The translations under genes were made by a program, and so were the position numbers. From 38-11 sp927435965 (GTDB lineage Bacteria > Bacillota > Clostridia > Tissierellales > Dethiosulfatibacteraceae), in the NCBI GenBank assembly GCA_927435965.1, contig CAKMKB010000129.1, positions 1 through 8,009 of the forward strand: 8,009 nt of DNA, in the 5' to 3' direction. Below the pieces are notes generated by a model. That model worked only from the letters and a program-made list of their open reading frames with translations, was not told where the DNA came from and ran no database searches. Numbering within the stretch: position 1 is the first letter of the stretch; every line of letters starts with the position of its first letter. This document shows positions 1 through 5,271 of the stretch, in pieces.

Positions 1-386
1 ATCTCTTTTTTATCCAAAGGAATGTTCCTACCATGACGGTAAAAAAACGCTGGCGGGTTGTCACATTCAGCCAGATATAGATTCATATCCTTGTCAATTT
101 TCATGATGGTAAAAGTGGCGTATGCAAGCCTTCTGACTTGACACTCAGGTAACGTGTTCAATATCGTCTCAACTGTATCTCTTAGAGAGGCGCCATTCTT
201 CAGCATAGTTGAAGCTATCTTTGATGTCAGGGTTGACAATATATTCGCTTTAACACCACTACCCAGACCATCAGACATTACCAGAATTGTTTCATTTCCA
301 TTGTTGACTATTTCAACATGATCTCCGCACAACTCTTCGCCAAATTTATTCAAAAATTTATGATTGATGTCAAGATGGAGTGTCAT
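1..386 (-). CDS. SpoIIE-family PP2C-type protein phosphatase, N-terminal part (cut by window edge)
   Basis: The first 128 codons are open from an ATG at 386 to the window edge; the C-terminus lies outside. The translation begins MTLHLDINHKFLNKF. It contains C-G-D at residues 20-22 and the motif LVMSDGLGSG at 35-44; by family knowledge, Asp22 and Asp39 fit the metal-binding acidic residues of SpoIIE/PP2C phosphatases. A strand-turn pattern LYLAECDNPPAFFYRHG (103-119) is also typical of SpoIIE domains. The start overlaps the stop of the upstream hydrogenase-like gene in an ATGA arrangement (383-386), and a GAAGGTGA sequence precedes it, so translational coupling is likely. Family role: manganese-dependent dephosphorylation of serine or threonine in a partner such as an anti-sigma-factor antagonist. 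The partner here is unknown. Genes of this kind are known beside group C [FeFe]-hydrogenase-like sensors, which suggests it is the output of that sensor (inference). Confidence 0.85.
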   Translation of the reverse strand, partial: MTLHLDINHKFLNKFGEELCGDHVEIVNNGNETILVMSDGLGSGVKANILSTLTSKIASTMLKNGASLRDTVETILNTLPECQVRRLAYATFTIMKIDKDMNLYLAECDNPPAFFYRHGRNIPLDKKE

Positions 387-2107
387 TTGACTTCACCTTC
401 TTCACTTTCAACAACCCTTTTCAAATTCAATAGCGCTATTTTTGCCTCAGCAGTGGTTTCGCCTAGAAGACCGGCTATTTCCTGAGCAACCCTCATCTGT
501 CTGTCAATTACACTGTTGACTGTGTTTAGCGTATTGAATTTCAATTCTGATAGTTCATTGTTTCTACGTTCTTCGTCTGTCAAGTTTGAAAAAAGTCCAA
601 ACACCAGCTTGTGCTCTTCGATATATATCAGATACTCTTTTAGCTTTAGATTGTAATGCGGAATATTAATCTTCTTGCCTAAAATATTTTCTTTTTTGCT
701 GATTACTTGTTCGAAGTCTTCAGATGTCATAATCATGCCAATATCTTTTCCTTTAATCTGGGTCAAAGTTGTGTGAAATGTTTTTTCACCTTGTGGATTG
801 ATATCAACCACTTTCATTTCTTCATCCAACAGAATGAGAATATTGGGAGACACTTCAAAGATGATATTAGAAAGCCGCTCAGCTTTCATACGCATATGAG
901 GAATGCACATTTCTAGATGTGAAATTCCTTCAAGGACAGCCTTGGATTTTTCTCTGCAAGTGTCATAGCCACATGCACCACAATTTAACTCATCTTCCTT
1001 GTTTATTTTTCCCATTTTCTGCAAAACTTCGTTTATGCTCGCCTCTGTGTGTGTTGGTTGTTCATACCATCTGTCACTAAATACTCTGTTCCAAGGATTC
1101 AAGCTCTTGTAATCATATCCTAAAGGCACAAATCTTCTTTCAGCGTCAATCTGCGATAATATGTGATTTGCCCTTATTTTCTTTTTGAAGATACTGCCAG
1201 AATTTTTAGGAATCGCAGGTCCTCCAAGGCATCCTCCAGAACAAATATTTGCCTCGACGCATATCCCTTCTATCTCATTTTCAACCAAAGAGTCAAACAG
1301 CTCCTTGCAATCTAAGGCTCCGTTGACCTTGATAGGTGTCAATCCTTTCTTGTAAGCCGCTTCCTTGATGCCAGGCAAAATACCCCCTTCTCCCGGATAC
1401 TTGGATCCCAATCGACCAGCTCTGGTCTCAGGTTGCCTAGGTTCGTAGTTATTTATGTCGATATTCAATTCTCTAAATAAATAATCCAGTTCCTCAAAGG
1501 ATATAACAGCATCAAGTGTCTTTCTTTTCTGGTATCCAGTCGCCTCGCATTTTTTTGAAATGCAAGGTCCAAGAAAGACGATGAACGCATCTTTGCCATA
1601 TTTTCTTCTTAGCATCTTGCTGTGCAAAATCATTGGGGAATCTATGGCCATAAGATATTCTGTCAGTTCCGGATAAAACTTTCGAATCATCATGTTCACT
1701 GAAGGACAGCAAGATGTGATATGGTTTTTGCATTCAGACGTCTCAATAAGCCTGTTGTACAAATCAGTAACCATCTCCGCCGCAACTGCTGTCTCTTCAA
1801 CAAACTCAACTCCAACACCATACAATGCACCAACCAATCTCTCAGGCTCGGTATAAATACCTGCATAGGATGGTGCTATGCTGACAACAACCTTTCTATT
1901 TTTAAGCGCAGTTCTGACTTCTGCCAGATCACTATGTATATTTCTTGCATTTTGAGGACACACCAAAAAACATTTGCCACAGGCTATACATTTTTCTTCC
2001 ATAATTTCAGCCTGGTCATTGACTATCTTAACAGCTTTTACGGGGCAGTTTCTAACACACTTGTAGCAGTTCTTGCAATTTGCGGGATAAAAATCTAAAA
2101 TTTTCAT
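383..2107 (-). CDS. PAS-containing [FeFe]-hydrogenase-like protein, putative sensory (group C) type
   Basis: The protein is 574 residues from the ATG at 2107. That start has TGGAG six bases upstream and lies just after the stop of the preceding gene; an upstream in-frame TTG at 2122 lacks such support. Domain order: two [4Fe-4S] ferredoxin motifs (Cys11/14/17/21 and Cys40/43/46/50); an H-cluster domain with TSCCP (131-135), GPCISKKCE (180-188) and ANICSGGCLGG (286-296), giving probable ligands Cys134, Cys182, Cys289 and Cys293; a further Fe-S motif (Cys376/379/384/401); a PAS-like domain (about 411-510); and a helical C-terminal tail. Methionines usually near the H-cluster in catalytic enzymes are Gly180 and Asn287 here. 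PAS plus the extra Fe-S motif and the neighbouring phosphatase point to an H2 or redox sensor and not a bulk H2-producing enzyme. No signal peptide or membrane segment is seen, so it should be cytoplasmic. Maturation by HydEFG would be needed; those genes are not in the window. The sensory role is inferred. Confidence 0.88.
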   Translation of the reverse strand: MKILDFYPANCKNCYKCVRNCPVKAVKIVNDQAEIMEEKCIACGKCFLVCPQNARNIHSDLAEVRTALKNRKVVVSIAPSYAGIYTEPERLVGALYGVGVEFVEETAVAAEMVTDLYNRLIETSECKNHITSCCPSVNMMIRKFYPELTEYLMAIDSPMILHSKMLRRKYGKDAFIVFLGPCISKKCEATGYQKRKTLDAVISFEELDYLFRELNIDINNYEPRQPETRAGRLGSKYPGEGGILPGIKEAAYKKGLTPIKVNGALDCKELFDSLVENEIEGICVEANICSGGCLGGPAIPKNSGSIFKKKIRANHILSQIDAERRFVPLGYDYKSLNPWNRVFSDRWYEQPTHTEASINEVLQKMGKINKEDELNCGACGYDTCREKSKAVLEGISHLEMCIPHMRMKAERLSNIIFEVSPNILILLDEEMKVVDINPQGEKTFHTTLTQIKGKDIGMIMTSEDFEQVISKKENILGKKINIPHYNLKLKEYLIYIEEHKLVFGLFSNLTDEERRNNELSELKFNTLNTVNSVIDRQMRVAQEIAGLLGETTAEAKIALLNLKRVVESEEGEVK

Positions 2108-2109
2108 GT

Positions 2110-2349
2110 CTAGCTCCAGCAAATCGCTTTATTTAATAGTTCCGGTATGTCTTTAGATAAAGCTGAATAGATTTGGTCGTCTATTTTAACTGATACTGCA
2201 CTTGTGCACTGACCCAGGCAAAACGAAGCTTTTACAGTTAATTCCAACTTGAGATCATTCTCATCTATCCAATCTTTAATAGCTTCAATCACATCATAAG
2301 ATCCTTTTAGATGACATGCGCTTCCTACACATACATAAATATCCTTCAT
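2110..2349 (-). CDS. Small thioredoxin-like [2Fe-2S] ferredoxin-domain protein (NuoE/HydC-like)
   Basis: This 79-residue protein has the four cysteines of the thioredoxin-like [2Fe-2S] fold: C-x4-C (Cys7, Cys12) and C-x3-C (Cys44, Cys48). The same pattern is found in NuoE/HydC-type subunits and in stand-alone ferredoxins of this family. It is about the size of the bare domain, without the N-terminal helical extension of full NuoE. The ATG at 2349 has AAGGAG nine bases upstream. Its stop is two bases before the ATG of the hydrogenase-like gene. It probably passes electrons to or from the Fe-S clusters of that protein, or acts as a redox input to it. The pairing of this domain with PAS-type hydrogenase-like sensors and SpoIIE phosphatases recurs in clostridia by family knowledge. 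The electron partner is inferred and not shown. Confidence 0.85.
   Translation of the reverse strand: MKDIYVCVGSACHLKGSYDVIEAIKDWIDENDLKLELTVKASFCLGQCTSAVSVKIDDQIYSALSKDIPELLNKAICWS
2114..2118 (-). promoter_or_regulatory. Ribosome binding site deciding the hydrogenase-like gene start
   Basis: On the minus strand TGGAG is followed by CTAGAC and then ATG at 2107. The six-base spacing supports this ATG over the longer TTG start at 2122. The site lies within the last codons of the upstream [2Fe-2S] gene, which couples the two genes. Confidence 0.6.
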
Positions 2350-2405
2350 TTAATCCAACTCCTTTTTTAAATAATAATATTTCAGCCCAAATATATAAGA
2401 CTATA

Positions 2406-2423
2406 TTGTTAAATAATTAACTT
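2406..2423. promoter_or_regulatory. Candidate Rex operator at the hydrogenase-module promoter
   Basis: The plus strand reads TTGTTAA, ATAA, TTAACTT. The clostridial Rex consensus as I know it is TTGTTAA-N4-TTAACAA, so 12 of 14 defined bases match, with one half-site perfect. It sits directly downstream of the -10 box (2424-2429) and over the expected transcription start, where a bound repressor would block initiation. Rex is an NADH/NAD+-responsive repressor that in clostridia controls hydrogenase and fermentation genes. AT-rich sequence raises the chance of accidental matches, but the position is apt. Confidence 0.55.
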
Positions 2424-2453
2424 ATTATAGCATTAAAAAAGGCTCTAAATCAA
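2424..2453 (-). promoter_or_regulatory. Extended -10 SigA-type promoter for the [2Fe-2S]/hydrogenase/phosphatase operon
   Basis: On the minus strand the -10 box is a perfect TATAAT (2429-2424) preceded by TGC, which makes an extended -10 element. A -35-like TTGATT (2453-2448) lies 18 bases upstream. Transcription would begin near 2417, giving a leader of roughly 68 bases before the ATG at 2349. The -35 region lies inside the terminator hairpin of the upstream permease gene. Confidence 0.6.
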
Positions 2454-2484
2454 TGTATTTTTAAAATACATTAGTATAAAGCCT
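2435..2484 (-). terminator. Intrinsic terminator after the EamA permease gene
   Basis: Reading the minus strand, AGGCT (2484-2480) pairs with AGCCT (2444-2440), and AATGTATTTT pairs with AAAATACATT (2472-2463 with 2461-2452), with partial pairing between these stems. A run of six T (2440-2435) follows. The upper stem is AT-rich, so its strength is uncertain, but the shape is a standard Rho-independent terminator about 70 bases after the permease stop. Confidence 0.65.
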
Positions 2485-2500
2485 AAATAATCACATTTAT

Positions 2501-2518
2501 TTGTTAATATATTAACGT
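2501..2518. promoter_or_regulatory. Second candidate Rex operator (upstream copy)
   Basis: The plus strand reads TTGTTAA, TATA, TTAACGT, again 12 of 14 bases of the clostridial Rex consensus. It contains a perfect 14-base palindrome (2503-2516). Its centre is 95 bases from the centre of the site at 2406-2423, close to nine helical turns, so two bound dimers would lie on the same face. It is between the permease stop and that gene's terminator. The Rex assignment is an inference from sequence. Confidence 0.45.
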
Positions 2519-2551
2519 TTTCCTATCATAAGAAATAGGTTTTATCTTTCA

Positions 2552-3439
2552 TTAAACCTTCTGTTTTCTAAACAAAATGACCGATACAATAATGATTGCA
2601 CCGCTTACAACATTGAGCTTGAAAAGCTTCTCTCCAAGAAAAATTATTGCAAATATTGTTGAGATGACGGGAACGAGATTTATAAACAACGCCGTTTTTC
2701 CAGCACCAAGCTCCTTTATGGCCATCTGTTGTATTGTATAGCCTATGACCGATGGAAATATCGCCATATAGAGAACCGCTAAAAACGGCATCCATCCTAT
2801 TTGAACATAATCAAGGGATATCAGCTCTTTGGCTGTAAATGGAAATAACATAATAGCAGAAAACATAAAAGTATATGTTGTGAGCTTTAAAGGTGTGAAA
2901 AAAGGCATGATTCGCTTGACTATAATACCGTAGGTTGCCCACATCATAGCACCGCATAGCATTAACAAATCACCCAAATTTAAATCAAAACTTATAATTC
3001 TTTGAAGGTTCCAGTTGGATAGTGTTAATACAACGCCTGCAAAAGCTGTCAGTATGAAAAATATTTTTCTTGATGTCAGTCTTTCTCCAAGAAAAATCAC
3101 AGCCAGCAATGCTGTTAGCAACGGATTAATAGCGTTAATCATGGAAGCCTTGGATGCATCCGTGTATCTTAAAGCATAGAAAAAAAACATATGATACCCA
3201 ATCATTCCGACAACTGCTGTCAAAACAGCATACTTGACACTTGATACTTCAATGCGCCAATTGTCTTTTTTTGTAAACACCATTATTGGAAATATAATAA
3301 TAGCTGCAAAAAACATTCTCAGAAATGTGAGAACGAGTGGGCTTAATGCGTAAACTCCCATTTTTCCGGTTATAAAAGCACCTGCCCAGAACACAGTCGC
3401 CATCAACATCAATAAGGTCATTTTTGTTTCATTCTTCAT
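2552..3439 (-). CDS. EamA-family (drug/metabolite transporter superfamily) permease
   Basis: This 295-residue, strongly hydrophobic protein has the length and two-repeat structure of ten-helix EamA/DMT permeases. The first repeat starts TLLMLMATVFWAGAFITGKM and includes SMINAINPLLTALLAVIFLGERLT (about 99-122). The second includes LLMLCGAMMWATYGIIVKR and ALFINLVPVISTIFAIIFLGEKL. The paired NP/VP-to-FLGE(R/K)L signatures are diagnostic of the family. The substrate cannot be told from sequence; relatives export amino acids, nucleosides or other metabolites. The ATG at 3439 has a modest GGGGAA sequence about eight bases upstream. The gene lies 58 bases after rpsR, across a terminator, with no clear promoter in that gap, so it may depend on read-through. 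A strong terminator-like hairpin follows it. Confidence 0.9.
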   Translation of the reverse strand: MKNETKMTLLMLMATVFWAGAFITGKMGVYALSPLVLTFLRMFFAAIIIFPIMVFTKKDNWRIEVSSVKYAVLTAVVGMIGYHMFFFYALRYTDASKASMINAINPLLTALLAVIFLGERLTSRKIFFILTAFAGVVLTLSNWNLQRIISFDLNLGDLLMLCGAMMWATYGIIVKRIMPFFTPLKLTTYTFMFSAIMLFPFTAKELISLDYVQIGWMPFLAVLYMAIFPSVIGYTIQQMAIKELGAGKTALFINLVPVISTIFAIIFLGEKLFKLNVVSGAIIIVSVILFRKQKV

Positions 3440-3456
3440 TATGTATGTTCCCCGTT

Positions 3457-3492
3457 TTAAAGATAAACTAAAGCCGCAATAACTGCGGCTTT
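3457..3492 (-). terminator. Intrinsic terminator after rpsR
   Basis: The stem AAAGCCGCA/TGCGGCTTT (3470-3492) has a five-base loop. On the minus strand it is followed by the T-rich AGTTTATCTTT. It starts six bases after the rpsR stop and should end the rpsF-ssb-rpsR transcript, at least in part. Confidence 0.75.
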
Positions 3493-3497
3493 GGTGT

Positions 3498-3734
3498 TTA
3501 GTCTATTGAATATGGAAGAAGTGCGATACTTCTTGCTCGTTTAATAGCTGAAGTAACCATTCTTTGATGCTTTGCACATGTTCCAGTAATTCTTTTAGGT
3601 AATATCTTACCTCTTTCAGTGGTATATTTTCTTAATTTGTTTATATCTTTATAGTCAATATAATCAGTTTTATCTTTACAGAAATTACACACTTTTTTAC
3701 GTGGTCGTCTTCTTTTGTTATTAAATGCAGACAT
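3498..3734 (-). CDS. rpsR: 30S ribosomal protein S18
   Basis: This 78-residue basic protein has the S18 core: YKDINKLRKYTTERGKILP (about 28-46), then RITGTCAKHQR, then AIKRARSIALLPY at the C-terminus. It is full length for the family. Cys16, Cys19, Cys53 and His56 form a plausible zinc-binding set, which would make this the zinc-ribbon (C+) variant found in part of the bacteria. S18 binds S6 and 16S rRNA in the platform of the small subunit. The ATG at 3734 follows an AAAGGAGGT with seven-base spacing, and the gene is 14 bases after ssb, completing the usual rpsF-ssb-rpsR order. Confidence 0.97.
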   Translation of the reverse strand: MSAFNNKRRRPRKKVCNFCKDKTDYIDYKDINKLRKYTTERGKILPKRITGTCAKHQRMVTSAIKRARSIALLPYSID

Positions 3735-3748
3735 CTTTTGAACCTCCT

Positions 3749-4207
3749 TTAAAATGGAATATCGTCATCGTCGGCAGGTTGGAAAATATCATCATCTGAA
3801 AAGTCTGGAAAACTGTCTCCACCATCATATTGCTTGGACTGGATCTTATTCCCTGATGTATTTTTGTCTCCCCATTCGATAAATTCAACTTTACTAGCCA
3901 ACACGTCGGTTGTATACCTTTTTTCTCCTGAGCTTGTAGTATATGAACCTGTTTGGATTCGTCCGATTACACTAGTCATCCTACCTTTAGCAAGATAATT
4001 TGCGCATACTTCTGCCAATTTTCCGAAAACGACAACTGGAATAAAATCCGCTGTTGGTTTTCCTTGGGCAGTGAATTCAGCTTTTTTATCTTTAGATAAA
4101 TCCTTATCAACAGCTAAGGTAAAATTCGTTACCGCCATGCCGCTTGAAGGGATAAATTTAAGTTCAGGATCTCTCACTAGTCTTCCTATTAATACAACAT
4201 TATTCAT
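3749..4207 (-). CDS. ssb: Single-stranded DNA-binding protein
   Basis: This 152-residue protein has an OB fold at its N-terminus, starting MNNVVLIGRLVRDPELKF, with the family segment VVVFGKLAEVCANYLAKGR, followed by a polar linker and the acidic tip DDDDIPF. That tip is the conserved peptide by which SSB recruits replication and repair proteins. The length is normal. It coats single-stranded DNA as a tetramer in replication, recombination and repair. The ATG at 4207 has GGAGAG about five bases upstream and lies 12 bases after the rpsF stop. The gene looks intact and essential, but the normal upstream promoter and leader of its operon are not visible here because of the rearrangement in rpsF. 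Confidence 0.97.
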   Translation of the reverse strand: MNNVVLIGRLVRDPELKFIPSSGMAVTNFTLAVDKDLSKDKKAEFTAQGKPTADFIPVVVFGKLAEVCANYLAKGRMTSVIGRIQTGSYTTSSGEKRYTTDVLASKVEFIEWGDKNTSGNKIQSKQYDGGDSFPDFSDDDIFQPADDDDIPF

Positions 4208-4219
4208 TATACTCTCCTA

Positions 4220-4494
4220 TTATCTTTCGTCTTTTGTGATCATGTGTCTCAGTACTTTCTCATTAATCTTGCAGATTCGATCAAGTTCGTTAACAGCGTC
4301 TGCTTCTGATGTAAAATTCATAAGAGTGTAATAACCTTCTTTAGTTTTCTTAATCTCGTAAGCTAGTCTTCTTTGGCCCCATTCTTCAAATTTCTCAACC
4401 GTGCCTTTGTAGCTCTCCACAATAGACTTCAACTTGTCCATTTCCGCTTTTCTGACTTCTTCTTCTAAATTAGGTATGAAAATAAAAACTCCTT
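4220..4494 (-). pseudogene. rpsF: 30S ribosomal protein S6, 5'-truncated copy in the ssb-rpsR operon
   Basis: From GVFIFIPNLEEE to the C-terminus RHMITKDER this is standard S6, and it has the expected position before ssb. The first codons are missing: homology to the plus-strand copy begins at 4494, and the frame above it reads GAG CAA preceded directly by a TGA stop. No ATG, GTG or TTG replaces the lost start. The first internal ATG (4441) would give 73 residues, remove the first beta strand, and has no clear ribosome binding site. A full S6 here would be about 95 residues, so only about five codons and the leader are lost. Either the gene is truly broken or the DNA is joined wrongly at 4494/4495. 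S6 pairs with S18 in the 30S platform. Confidence 0.85.
4260..4494 (-). repeat. Left arm of 235-nt inverted repeat (rpsF body, minus orientation)
   Basis: Reverse-complemented, this stretch aligns without gaps to 4551-4785, with 12 mismatches in 235 bases by hand alignment. Shared sequence starts at AAGGAGTTTTTATTTTC and ends at AAGATTAATGA; on both sides the copies diverge abruptly. Confidence 0.93.
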
Positions 4495-4511
4495 GCTCTC
4501 AATATGAGAGC
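4495..4511. other. Small perfect hairpin at the inverted-repeat junction / rpsF leader
   Basis: GCTCTC and GAGAGC are separated by the five-base AATAT. The hairpin begins exactly where the left repeat arm ends. It lies 12 bases before the Shine-Dalgarno sequence of the plus-strand rpsF copy, so it may be part of the native rpsF leader. It could also be the site where a strand snapped back. Confidence 0.6.
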
Positions 4512-4523
4512 CTTAAGTCCAAA

Positions 4524-4531
4524 AGGAGGTG
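4524..4531 (+). promoter_or_regulatory. Strong ribosome binding site of the plus-strand rpsF copy
   Basis: AGGAGGTG lies eight bases before TTG at 4538. This spacing favours TTG, giving MKKYEGVF as in typical S6, over the GTG at 4529 that overlaps the Shine-Dalgarno sequence itself. Confidence 0.75.
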
Positions 4532-4537
4532 AATACA

Positions 4538-4785
4538 TTGAAGAAGTACGAAGGAGTTTTTATTTTCATACCTAATTTAGAAGAAGAAGTCAGAAAAGCA
4601 GAAATGGACAAATTGAAGTCCATTGTTGAAAGCTACAAAGGCACGGTTGAGAAATTCGACGAGTGGGGTCAAAGAAGACTAGCTTACGAAATTAAGAAAA
4701 CCAAAGAAGGTTATTACACTCTTATGAATTTTACATCAGAAGCAGACGCTGTTAATGAACTTGATCGAATCTGCAAGATTAATGA
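4538..4785 (+). pseudogene. rpsF: 30S ribosomal protein S6, 3'-truncated inverted copy
   Basis: This copy has what the minus-strand copy lacks: a leader, a strong Shine-Dalgarno sequence, a TTG start and the N-terminus MKKYEGVFIFIPNL. It continues through GYYTLMNFTSEADAVNELDR to CKIND, then departs from S6 at 4785. The reading frame continues to a stop at 4858, but those residues (from DSNSISKIF) are antisense to the end of the flavodoxin gene and are not S6-like. About 12 C-terminal residues are lost. Compared with the minus copy it has one conservative change (Asp for Glu). No promoter can be seen ahead of it, because the upstream DNA is the minus copy. It is the only plus-strand gene fragment in the window, and most likely a rearrangement or assembly product. 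Confidence 0.85.
4551..4785 (+). repeat. Right arm of 235-nt inverted repeat (rpsF body, plus orientation)
   Basis: It pairs with 4260-4494 across a 56-base spacer (4495-4550). All 12 differences fall at third codon positions, and 11 of them are silent. A transcript crossing both arms could fold into a hairpin of about 235 base pairs. Confidence 0.93.
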
Positions 4786-5248
4786 TTCGAATTCTATCAG
4801 CAAAATCTTCCAGATACTTTTGAAAAATCTCCTGGTCAATATCTTGTTCCAATGTTGAAAATTCTGCAAGTGCTTCCGGCATAAGTCGAATGAAATGTTT
4901 GACTGATTTTTTATTAACCACCTTACTATCTGAAAGTATAAAGCCATAGTTTTTCATTTTTCCTATGTTTTCATTTAAGTATGTCCTTATTGGTGGTGGC
5001 ACCTTACCAGCCCAAACGGGTGAAACAATAATCGTTGCTGTGAAATCCTCAGGTTTCAAATCATATTTTATACTTGTGGTCTTCTCAAAATATGAATCCC
5101 AAATAGCAACAAGCCCACCAATAGTTGATCTGTATCGATTATTATCGGTTATCTCGTCAATACGTCCGTGTAGCTTGGTAGCTATCTCATGGGCTATTTG
5201 TCGACTATGGTTATTTTTAGTGTAAAAGACTACCAGTACACCACTCAT
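4736..5248 (-). CDS. Flavodoxin-family protein with rearranged C-terminal end
   Basis: The 170-residue frame opens VLVVFYTKNNHSRQIA, a strand followed by an FMN phosphate-binding loop variant. It contains IIVSPVWAGKVPPPIRTYL (about 73-91), characteristic of flavodoxin-family proteins. A single-domain FMN electron carrier or small flavoprotein is expected; the partner is unknown. The ATG at 5248 has a GGGAGGAG ribosome binding site close upstream, and the gene follows htrA by 23 bases. The last 16 or so residues (from about Ile155 to the stop at 4736) are antisense rpsF sequence and not native, because the junction lies at 4785/4786. The fold is largely complete by then, so the native protein probably ended near residue 155-165. 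If the junction is an assembly error, the true stop is elsewhere. Confidence 0.8.
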   Translation of the reverse strand: MSGVLVVFYTKNNHSRQIAHEIATKLHGRIDEITDNNRYRSTIGGLVAIWDSYFEKTTSIKYDLKPEDFTATIIVSPVWAGKVPPPIRTYLNENIGKMKNYGFILSDSKVVNKKSVKHFIRLMPEALAEFSTLEQDIDQEIFQKYLEDFADRIRIINLADSIKFINSVCF

Positions 5249-5271
5249 AATTCTCCTCCCGACATAGACAT

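Noticed and set aside
1721..2098. Plus-strand open frame opposite the hydrogenase-like gene
   Set aside because: It is antisense to the Fe-S and H-cluster coding region, with no start signal and no recognisable domain. Similar plus-strand frames opposite htrA, walJ and murA were dismissed for the same reason.
2108..2122. TTG start at 2122 for the hydrogenase-like protein
   Set aside because: The ATG at 2107 has a well-spaced TGGAG and directly follows the previous stop. The five extra residues are not part of the ferredoxin fold.
2522..2539. Short hairpin CCTAT/ATAGG right after the permease gene
   Set aside because: It has only five base pairs with an eight-base loop and no strong T-run. 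The hairpin at 2435-2484 is a far better terminator.
4220..4441. A 73-residue S6 starting at the internal ATG (4441)
   Set aside because: It lacks the first beta strand of S6 and has no convincing ribosome binding site. The upstream sequence is clearly S6 coding, so this is a truncated gene and not a short variant.
4260..4785. Insertion sequence or transposon with long terminal inverted repeats
   Set aside because: The arms are S6 coding sequence, the spacer is only 56 nt, and there is no transposase or target-site duplication.
4786..4794. EcoRI site (GAATTC) four bases from the 4785/4786 junction, suggesting a cloning chimera
   Set aside because: A six-base site near a junction is easily a coincidence, and the junction does not fall at the cut position.
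4714..4947. Minus-strand open frame antisense to the end of the plus rpsF copy and overlapping the flavodoxin gene
   Set aside because: It is a frame shadow across the junction with no family resemblance and no ribosome binding site. Its end simply repeats antisense S6 sequence.
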